Below are positions 1 to 7,727 of a stretch of 10,822 nt of DNA, one piece after another. Source of the stretch: Obelidium mucronatum. Lineage: Eukaryota > Chytridiomycota > Chytridiomycetes > Chytridiales > Chytriomycetaceae. The notes under the pieces were generated by a model. The model had not been told where the DNA came from and ran no database searches. It was given only the letters and a program-made list of their open reading frames with translations. Made by a program: the position numbers and the translations under genes. The DNA is taken from positions 1 through 10,822 of the forward strand of contig JAIVFH010000667.1 in NCBI GenBank assembly GCA_025765595.1, in the 5' to 3' direction. The stretch's first letter is position 1. Each line of letters starts with the position of its first letter.

Positions 1-26
1 AGCTTATCTGCTGCTTGTTCTGTAAT

Positions 27-830
27 CTGGAGTACTGTGGGAAACTGTGTGCCAACCATTCATTGCGCGGGCACAGGGTGTGGTGGCGTCTTGTGATCTG
101 AACCTGTCTTCACTGTACGGCAGGGAAGAGAAATGCGCCACACTTCCTCGCAGTACAAGCCGCGATGTCTCCTCCTTTTGGTGATAATTTCTTTATTTTT
201 TATTATTTTCCTCGCTTAAACAAAAACAGATATTCCTCTCGGCTGGTCTCGTCTGGTGGCTCGCTCTGGAGTACTGCGGGAAACTGTGTGCCAACCATTC
301 ATTGCGCGGGCACAGGGTGTGGTGGCGTCTCGTTATCTGACCTGTCTTCACTGTACGGCAGGGAAGGGAAATGCGCCGCACTTCCTCGCAGTACAAGCCG
401 CAATTTTTCTCCTCCTTTTGGTGATAATTTCTTTATTTTTTATCATTTTCTCGCTTAAACAACAACAGATATTCCTCTCGGCTGGTCTCGTCTCGTCTGG
501 TGGCTCGCTCTGGAGTACTGTGGGAAACTGTGTGCCAACCATTCATTGCGCGGGCACAGGGTGTGGTGGCGTCTTGTGATCTGACCTGTCTTCACTGTAC
601 GGCAGGGATGGGAAATGCGCCACACTTCCTTGCAGTACAAGCCGCGTTTTCTTCTCCTTTTGGTGATAATTTCTTTATCACAAGTCGCGTTTTGGCCTTC
701 CTTTGGGTATGGCATTCTTTATTTTCCATGTATTTGCGGTTCTGAAACGAAAATCGATGTTGCAGGTATTCATATTGGCTGGTCTTGTCTGGTGGCTCGC
801 TCTGGTGTGCTGTGGGAAACGGTGTGTCCG
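27..830. repeat. Tandem array of a 239-244 bp unit
   Basis: Successive copies begin at the word CTGGAGTACTG at 27, 266 and 510, and a diverged partial copy begins at 802. Spacings are 239, 244 and 292 bp. Copies 1-3 agree closely through a GC-richer half (GGGAAACTGTGTGCCAACC, then GCGCGGGCACAGGG) and an AT-rich half (GGTGATAATTTCTTTATT). Copy 2 carries a small extra duplication of GTCTC near 485-495. Copy 3 diverges after about 678, where roughly 95 bp of unrelated sequence precede the return of the GGCTGGTCTTGTCTGG word. The bases before 27 do not match the unit, so the array either ends here or has a degenerate left edge. ORFs of 60-107 codons run through it on both strands, but they have no recognisable domain and exist only because the repeat lacks stops. 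It may be a minisatellite or remnants of a mobile repeat. Its function is unknown. Confidence 0.9.
271..394. repeat. Inverted repeat inside each array unit
   Basis: In copy 2, GTACTGCGGGAA (271-282) is nearly complementary to TTCCTCGCAGTAC (382-394), leaving a loop of about 100 bases. Copies 1 and 3 carry the same arms with small changes (GTACTGTGGGAA on the left). The arms could form a long hairpin or mark the ends of a short element. The match is only about 11 of 13 positions, so chance is possible. Confidence 0.4.
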
Positions 831-1137
831 AGAATAAAAATGGAAATATTATATAAAGCATATTCTTGGTCTGCGTACTCTTGCGACATTTTTTTCATGT
901 CATGGCGGCTTTGCGGGTACTAATGGAATTCTCTATCAACAGGCAAAAAGTAAAACCCAACTCTGCCCAAAGTTGGAATCAGAAGCTAAGGTGGCTTAAT
1001 CCACAGAGTTTTTGGGAAATGGCTGGGATTGAAAGCGGTCAAGATATGTAAATATCTTTTTTTATAAATATCAACACGCAAATCAGTTTTGGGGGCGTAA
1101 ATCACGCTTCCTTGTTTTCAACACAGTGTCAGCCAAA
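831..1137 (+). promoter_or_regulatory. Upstream region of the syntaxin gene
   Basis: No gene is recognised here. AATAAA at 833-838 lies just past the repeat array and TATAAA lies at 852-857, but the latter is about 285 bases before the start codon and may not be a working TATA box. Immediately before the start, a pyrimidine-rich stretch ends in CACAG at 1126, and a GTAAAT donor-like word lies at 1048. A 5'-UTR intron of 79 nt (1048-1126) is therefore plausible, which would put the real promoter further upstream. A 61-codon ORF at 866-1051 shows no domain and is probably not coding. Confidence 0.4.
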
Positions 1138-2397
1138 ATGAGAGATCGAATGGCAGACTTAAAGTCTGCAAACAGCGGTGCAACTCCTCCTCCTCAACCG
1201 CCACCACCCGATGATAAAAAGGACGTTCCAAAACAATCCGAAGCGAAACGCCAAGAATCAACAAAGAAGGGAAAAGCAAAAGACAGCACAGCAGTTGATC
1301 TGCCTGAGAAAAGCGCGTCTGCTGAAACGGGAGAAGATTCTGAAGAGATGAAGGCTTTTTTCACAGAGGTCAGTTTGACAGCTTCTCTGGCAAGAATACT
1401 TCGCGATTTACACCACACCCGACGCTCCCCTCTCTCTTACAAAAAAAACGTAGATTGAATCTATCCGAGATGATATCTCTACAGTTAAAAAAACAATCGA
1501 TCAAATCCAATCCGCACATGAAAACGCACTCAACGTGATTTCTGAATCTCAAAGTGCTGAAACCACAAAAGAACTCGAACGGCTGATGGATCGTGCAAAC
1601 CAGTTGTCCAGTAGTATCCGAAACAGACTAAAAGCAATGGAAGCTGCGAATAAAAAGTTTGCAAAACAAGTGAGAACGGGGGATGCAAGGATAAGGATTA
1701 CGCAGCATGGCGCCATTGCGAAAAAGTTCCTGGATGTTATGATGGAGTACAAAGATATTCAAAAAAAATATCAGGACAAGTATAAACAGAGGATGCAGCG
1801 GCAGTATTTGATTGGTGAGGAAATTGCTCCTTGTTAAGCTTCGAATATTAAGCCACTCAAAAAGTCAAGCCAACTGCAAACGAAGCTGAAATCGAAAAGA
1901 TGATCAACGATGACAAAGGGCCTGTGTTTGCTCAATCGATTGTGCATCAAGGGCAAAAGGCTGAAGCAAAACGAGCATTGGCAGAAATCCAAGATAGGCA
2001 TGCCGACGTTCAAAGGATTGAAAAGAGCATTATTGTGAGATTTCGCAGAATCTTGCGTTTAAGTTCGAAGTACCTAATTTTTTTTGGGCGTGCACAGGAA
2101 CTGCAACAACTTTTCATTGACATGAGTGTGTTGGTTGCGCAACAAGGGGAGCTAATCAATCAGATAGAAATTCATGTAGATGATGCAATTGACCAGACGG
2201 AACAAGGAGTCAACGCTCTGCACAAGGCTGTGAAGCTCCAGAAGAAAACACGAAAGGTCTGTTTCCAACTTTCCCAACCAGCTCATTCATTGATATACTG
2301 AGTTTTATTTTAGAAAATGTGCATTATTATTGGTTTGCTCGTTGCTGTTTGCTTAATCATTGGGTTGGGAGTCTACTTTGGAGTTGTCAAGAAATAG
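1138..2397 (+). CDS. SSO1: Plasma-membrane syntaxin (Qa-SNARE), Sso1/Sso2 type
   Basis: Target SNARE that pairs with a SNAP-25-like partner and a vesicle SNARE to fuse secretory vesicles with the plasma membrane. Modelled exons: 1138-1368, 1454-1814, 1865-2034, 2098-2256 and 2314-2397, giving 334 residues; all splice phases agree. The ATG at 1138 gives MRDRMADLK, typical of fungal Sso proteins. Residues about 10-65 are a Pro-rich then charged, low-complexity stretch. The three-helix Habc domain covers about 70-190. The SNARE helix follows, with conserved FAQSI and AEIQDRHADVQRIEKSI before it and the zero-layer Gln at about 270 in VAQQGEL. A C-terminal anchor of about 23 hydrophobic residues (309-331) ends in VVKK. 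The second intron ends in AAAAG rather than the usual CAG/TAG. It is tail to tail with the ACBD6-like gene. Assignment to the Sso clade comes from motif recognition; SSO1 versus SSO2 cannot be told apart. Confidence 0.95.
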
Positions 2398-2662
2398 TTC
2401 TTTGACTTAAACAAATGATCTGCTTCGCTTCATAGTTAATACTATCGTAAATAATATTCCCACTCGCTTGCATTAATATTTAAGACTTGCGTCAATCCAA
2501 ACAGGAGTAAGTTCAAGGAATGAAAAGACAGAGTCCAATCAAGTTACCGTCTGACAACACAAGTTTTTCCGTTTCTTAAGGTGATGATCTTTTATTACCA
2601 CAACTCGCAATAGACTCAGATCCTCTTGCGTCGTTACATAAATACAAAATTGCGGCTTCTTT
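2398..2662. other. Convergent 3' spacer
   Basis: This 265-bp spacer separates the stop codons of the syntaxin gene and the ACBD6-like gene, so both 3' UTRs must end within it. It is AT-rich. I see no ORF, RNA gene or repeat. The only clear signal is the minus-strand AATAAA near 2591-2596. No AATAAA is present on the plus strand for the syntaxin transcript. Confidence 0.7.
2591..2596 (-). terminator. Poly(A) signal AATAAA of the ACBD6-like gene
   Basis: The plus strand reads TTTATT, so the transcript reads AATAAA, about 67 bases past the stop codon at 2663. Position and motif fit a eukaryotic polyadenylation signal. Confidence 0.55.
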
Positions 2663-3532
2663 TCATAGCTTTGCAAGTTCTCCAGTGTTATCAGCTATTC
2701 TATTATTCGCACCTGCTTCGATTAAAGACGTGTAAATTTCGCGATTTTCAGCTAAAGCCGCTGTAGTTTTGTGTTTCAGATGGAAAGCGTCACGCCATGA
2801 TAAAAAAAACTCTACCATAATGTAACGCCGTCATTCCTTCTTGGTCCTGTATATCCAGATTGACTCCAAGATTAATCAACAGAGTCACGATATCCAGCAT
2901 TTCTCGATCGCATGCCTGCAGCCAGACATCAATGAATACAAATTGCACTATTTCGACCCATGCGCTTGCGTACCCAATGTAGAGCCGTGACTCCATCTTC
3001 TGACCGGGCTTCATTAATATCCGTTGTCGGGTGCGTCTTTAAAAACTCTACTACGCCATCCACTCGACCATTCTGAACACATGCAAAAAGGGAGTCTTCC
3101 TGGTTTCCTTCGTTTTCAAGATGATCTTCATTGCTCTCTCGAACAACTCTGCTGACGGCAACACCAAAACCAGCTTCGGCCTCCCCTTCTAAATCCGAAT
3201 CTTCAGCTTCAAAATCAATCTCTGCTTCTTGATCAGCTTTTCCCAAATGCAGACCAACAATATCTGAATATTCGCGCTTCGCCTCGTACTCGGACAAACT
3301 GTCGCCTAGAGATCGCCAGGCATCCCACTTTGCCCGTGCGGCAAACGCAAAGAAGTCTAATGAATAATCAGTGGCTGCCAGTCAATAATGAACCGGTAGA
3401 CTGACTTGGCGGCTCTGTGGTGCAGCGGCCGACTGTGGCCACTTTGTACAGAGCGTAGAGACGAAGCAGTGTTTGCTGATCAAAAGCCGAAGAGTTTCCC
3501 GCCACGAAAGCGGCGGCAGCGTCAAAGTCCAT
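2663..3532 (-). CDS. ACBD6: Acyl-CoA-binding domain protein with ankyrin repeats, ACBD6-like
   Basis: Binds long-chain acyl-CoA esters; ankyrin repeats in this family bind protein partners and help control acyl-CoA use. Modelled exons on the minus strand: 3532-3406, 3356-2974, 2915-2816 and 2760-2663, giving 235 residues with matching phases. The acyl-CoA-binding domain covers about 1-80. Its four classical ligand contacts are visible: Tyr26 and Lys30 in LYALYKVATVG, Lys52 in ARAKWDAW and Tyr72 in KREYSDIV. An acidic linker (about 83-130) follows. Three ankyrin repeats cover about 130-230, two with the TALHW/TALHY signature, and the protein ends in ELAKL. The first donor is GTCAGT at 3405, chosen because it restores PPNFFAFAARAKW; a downstream GTTCAT would leave an intron of only about 36 nt. 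It is divergent from EXO84 with 47 bp between start codons. It is slightly shorter than animal ACBD6 proteins. Confidence 0.92.
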
Positions 3533-3579
3533 TCGTTGTTCGATAAATAATAATAAATTAAACTAAAATTATTCATCTC
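3533..3579. promoter_or_regulatory. 47-bp bidirectional promoter region
   Basis: Only 47 bp separate the ATG of the ACBD6-like gene (3532, minus) from the first ATG of EXO84 (3580, plus). The stretch is nearly all A and T, with repeated AATAATAAT. Both 5' UTRs must be very short or overlap the neighbouring gene, so each promoter probably lies partly inside the other gene. Confidence 0.5.
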
Positions 3580-6500
3580 ATGGCGGCAAGAAACATCACG
3601 CTCAGCACAATCAGCACGAATGACTCCGCGATTCAAGGATTAGACCTTGCCGCTTATGGAGAAGTGGATTTTAAGCCGACTCGTACCTGAATGGAATACT
3701 CGCGAAACTGCCAGAGGACGGCGTCAGATCATACCGCGCGATGTAACCAACCTGCCGAACGACTCTGGAGAATACTGATTCCGGCTGTAAAACTTAGACT
3801 GAAGGACGCAAAAGAAGCTGCCGCCAAGGATCTGCAGAGAAACGTGCACAGAAACTACAGCGAATTTGTCTTGATTTCTAAAGAGATTTCTAGTCTGGAA
3901 GGAGACGTTCTTTCCCTGAGAGGATTATTGAATGATTTGGCTACAGTAAACAGCGGATATAAGATTGGTCAAATTTTGCCTTCAGGTGCGTGTTGTGGGT
4001 CTGGCTTTCTGTCAAACTAATGTACATTCCATGCACAAATAGATGAGAACTTGAAAGAGCAGGAGGATCCCTCAAATGAAAGCGCCAACCCGTCAAAGAA
4101 ATCCAACCTTGCGAATCCCCTCTCATCCACCGAACTTCAAGAGCAGCAGAGAATTGCAATGGAGAACCTTTACGAGTCTATCGATGGTCTAAAAAAAGTC
4201 TTACCAATCTCTAAAACGCGTCATATCATTCGCGATGGCACTGAAACGCGAATTTCTGAAATCAACCCGGCAAACTATAAACAGAAACAGCAAGTTTTCG
4301 TCCATGTGTTAAACGACACTCTCCTTGTGGTCATTAAGAAAAAGAATATTCTGAATGGAAAGACGAAAATGGTGATTGAAAAGTGCTTTCGATTGATTGA
4401 GATGGCCATCATAGACATGAAGGACTCCACAGGTGAAAAGGAAAATCAATGTGGTTGTTAATTTTATCTCAAAGTCTGAACCAGACATTACGAATGCGTT
4501 CAAGATAATGAGCCACCCCGACGTTTATATGTACCGTACCGAAACCTGGGAGGAAAAGAGGTCTTTGTTGGCTGTTATCAAAAGAGTATCGGACGACATT
4601 ATAGGACAAAAGAAGAAAGACAGAGACGCTGCTCAAATCGCGGCGATAAGTATGAATACTCGGAATTCTTGAAACATTCATTGCTAAAATTTGTATTTTT
4701 GGCGTAGAAATTGCGGTAACTTGCACGTAGTCCCACTCTTCCCCTGAATAATTTCAATAGGTACCTGAAGCAAACAGCAAACCGGATTCCAACGCAAAAC
4801 CTACCCAATTAGACGCTGCTGAATCCCCGAAGAGAGAAGACCTCAGCCCATCCGAAATCAAATGGCTCTCGGAACTCTCTTATGATTTAGACGTGCTAAT
4901 CGCACACCGGGAATTCGATACAGCCGTAACTGAAATATTAAAAGGTGGTTTGAAGATTTTTGCTGCTGCTATTTTATATCTCACAATAACAAATAATATT
5001 TTATTTATTGTTTAGCGCGTAACATATTTGTTCAGCATCCAGACACGAAAATCAAATACCAATATGAGAGACAAGACGTGGAAGATCGGGTGGATATTCT
5101 CGCGAGTTTTATTTGTAGAGATTTGGCGAATCCGATTGCATCCACAACTCAGATCCAAGACAACATTGACAGGTTGATTTTGTTAGGTTTAGGGAATCAG
5201 GCACGAGCCATATTTTTGGAATCTCGAAGCGCTATTATTCATCATCGAATTAAGTATGCGCAATTTTTCGGACTATGTTGCAGCTGTTCACACTCTTTCT
5301 TTGAAGATTGGTCAAGTTTGATGGCGATGTGGCGGATTACGTCAATGATCTTTCGATGGTGGTTTTTAGGTTGATTCGAAGTACTTGCGACTGGTACAAC
5401 GTCTCGTTCAAAGAGTCCACAATGGCTTCTGGTTAGGAACTTTCATATACAAGATTAAACCTTGCACTGACAATAAACGAAAAACTCAGGTTTCCTCAAG
5501 TGGGTTAGAAATGAGATTGAATCATTTGGGGATATAGTTCGAAGACAAGTGTTTGAATCGCGGAAGCCATTCTGTGTTATCGCTGAATGCTTGGATCACA
5601 CTTTGCATCATTGTGAAATGGTTTGTAAAATGATATTTATAGTCTTTAAACCTATGACATATTTTCTGTCGGTAACAGCTCAGAGACATTGGATTGGACT
5701 TGACCTTTGTTCTTAACCAATTGTTCCACCATGACTTGATTAATTCGATTGAAGAGTATAGACGGAAAGGAAAGGAGATGATCATCAAATATATTGATGA
5801 GGATGTATTCCAGGTTGTAGAGTGTGCTGAGAATGACCTGATCAAGAGTGGGGAAATGCGTAAGATCTTTCTTTTGCCGAAAACGCGTGTTTAAATCTTA
5901 CCATTTAGTTGCGCCAGGTCTTGACAGCGGAGTGTCGATATCTATTAGCGTTCTTCAAATGTTTGACTTCTTGATGGATTTCGGAGCAGATATGGGTCTG
6001 ATTATGAGTATTCAGGTTTGAGTATTTCGTATTTGAATGCGAAAATAATTACTCATGAATAACAGCTGTACGCAAAAATTGTATGGTGTTTGACGGATTT
6101 TTTTTCGACCTACTTAATTCGAATCATGGATGTGTTTGACAAAAAGTGGACCAACAAACAGGTTAGGGTGTACCTTTTTTTCAAAAACACTAAACCTTAT
6201 TTTTTCCAGTACTATTTGATGATTTCTAACTGTGGATATGTCATTGATCAAATGATGCCGCAAGTATCCAGTCAGCTAGCTGTTAAGTCAAAAAATTGGT
6301 TTCTGCCCTTTATTACTGACAGTTTCATCTCAGTTACGATTTGACCGATCTATACCTGAGTTGGACGAGCATCGAGGAAGATTAAGAGGTTAAAACATTT
6401 GAAAATGAAATTCAAAATGATACTCATCAGTTTATTTCTCAACTAGGGGTCGTATCGGCCATGCAAAACAACTTTACAAAGTTGAAGGTCAAATATATTG

Positions 6501-7226
6501 TTGAAAAAGTGTTTAGTTTACAAGCTGTGGACTATTCCAGTGTAAGGTTTCTGTGTGCCATGAAAACATGTGGTCTAATTTAGCTTGTGGAAACCAGACT
6601 GCCTCGATTCTGGAAAATGCCAAACCGACAGAGAGTGCTATCATGGTACATCTAAATACTATTTAATCTGAATATCGGTGACTAATTCACCAAACCTCAA
6701 ACAGTTCTTGTCGGACATCAACGACCTTCTGAGAGATGCCGAAAATTCGCCAGCATTCAGAAAAATCTCGATAGATATTATTCAAGGAGTCTTTAGTCAA
6801 ATGATGGAAGGTATTAAAATTGCAAAACCGTTAGAAGTACTCTCTCATCTATTTTTTTAAAGCCAATTCGTGGGAAACTGATCGCGGACCAATGCGTTTC
6901 GGATTTTGTGGAGTGCAACAACTCGTTCTGGATATTCACTTCTTCTTGCATGTAGCTGAACCATTTGTGAATCAACAAGCGAATGAAATGGCAAACAAAG
7001 TTTGCGAAAAGGCGCTGAGAGCTTATTTCACACAAAATGCCAAAATTCGAGCGAACTTGAAGGTGAACAACCAAAAAAAAAATCATAAGTATTCCCTTGT
7101 TTTGACTTTTGATTTTGTTTGGCTTAGACCGGGGAATGGTATGACAGACGCGTTCAAGAAGAGACCAGACACTGGAATTTTCCGTTCTTGACAATGAATG
7201 AATTGGCTGGGGCCAATCAGTTCTAA
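3580..7226 (+). CDS. EXO84: Exocyst complex component Exo84 (one frame break in exon 1)
   Basis: Subunit of the eight-protein exocyst, which tethers secretory vesicles to the plasma membrane. I model 18 exons: 3580-3742, 3798-3985, 4043-4432, 4485-4649, 4771-4944, 5016-5253, 5307-5431, 5490-5620, 5679-5859, 5909-6015, 6066-6161, 6210-6281, 6334-6388, 6447-6539, 6584-6645, 6705-6810, 6863-7062 and 7128-7226. This gives about 881 residues, longer than yeast Exo84 (about 750). Family marks: DFKP then SYLNGIL near 30-40; an N-terminal coil with NYSEFVLISKEISSLEGDV; a PH domain at about 158-295; and a helical C-terminus with NQARAIFLESRS, DWYNVSFKE and GVQQLVLDIHFFL. The frame breaks between DFKP (ending 3678) and SYLNG (from 3681): one base is missing for a continuous reading, and otherwise a TGA stops at 3688. 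All other junctions agree in phase. Intron 4650-4770 (121 nt) is least certain; its better acceptor at 4760 would run into a stop. Confidence 0.92.
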
Positions 7227-7727
7227 TCAATACTTTTGTAACACACAATAAACATTTGTTGAAGTCATTTTGTTGGCTGGTAAGAACAGCATTTGGGAAG
7301 GGGGCCACTGAACTTAATGAGGCATGTAAAGGAACTTTATGATCTGGCGCAGTTTCAGGAGGAAGGGATATCAATAATTGTGATGACGACAAAGATGATC
7401 CTGGCTTTGAAGGTATTAGGAGTGCTCTATTGCTTGCCAAGAGCAAGTGTTAAAATACAGAATACATGGATTCTTACTGCAGATATTTAAATCTTGTCGC
7501 AATGATTCACTGACTGGACATTCCCAGGCATTCCCACGTTGGAAAGAAAAAATTTGAAAGTTCCACAATTCATGGAATGAATCACGCACTCAAACAGTCC
7601 ACTCAAGTCCGCGCCTTCTCAAATCTTCCAATTTCTTCCACCAAAGAAAAGCACTTAAAAAGGGCTTGTTGCAACACTCAAGGAATCAAAAAATCCCAAC
7701 TCAAGATATCTACTTTAATTCAATATT
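7227..7727 (+). other. Spacer between EXO84 and the rvt gene
   Basis: About 500 bp without a recognised gene. The first 25 bases hold the EXO84 3' end. A 65-codon ORF (7293-7490) and a shorter acidic reading (about 7350-7450) have no domain and no start or splice support, and I do not call them. The last 230 bases are rich in CT and CA words (ACTCAAACAGTCCACTCAAG and similar), as is common in fungal promoters, and lead into the rvt start at 7728. No TATA box stands out. Confidence 0.6.
7247..7252 (+). terminator. Poly(A) signal AATAAA of EXO84
   Basis: AATAAA lies 20 bases past the EXO84 stop at 7224-7226, in an AT-rich context. This supports the gene ending here rather than splicing into downstream sequence. 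Confidence 0.6.

Noticed and set aside
1..830. CRISPR array, rDNA or tRNA cluster
   Set aside because: The repeat unit is about 240 bp without spacer structure; no rRNA words or cloverleaf are seen, and the window is eukaryotic.
165..923. ORFs of 64-107 codons in the repeat array
   Set aside because: They repeat with the unit, occur on both strands and show no domain or splice logic.
3670..3676. Programmed -1 frameshift at T TTT AAG in EXO84
   Set aside because: It does not fit the X XXY YYZ slippery pattern, and no need for regulation is known; a lost base is simpler.
4433..4484. Reading through as coding sequence (MKRKINVVVNF...)
   Set aside because: Treating it as an intron (GTGAAA to CCAG) joins MKDST to DITNAFKI in frame, as expected in Exo84. 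Reading through needs a frameshift.
6814..7446. 210-codon ORF on the minus strand
   Set aside because: It lies antisense to well-supported EXO84 exons (residues in GVQQLVLDIHFFL and neighbours) and has no domain; it is a shadow reading.
7550..7580. Heat-shock-element-like GAA/TTC words before rvt
   Set aside because: Only one GAAnnTTC pair with loose neighbours in AT-rich sequence; chance is likely.
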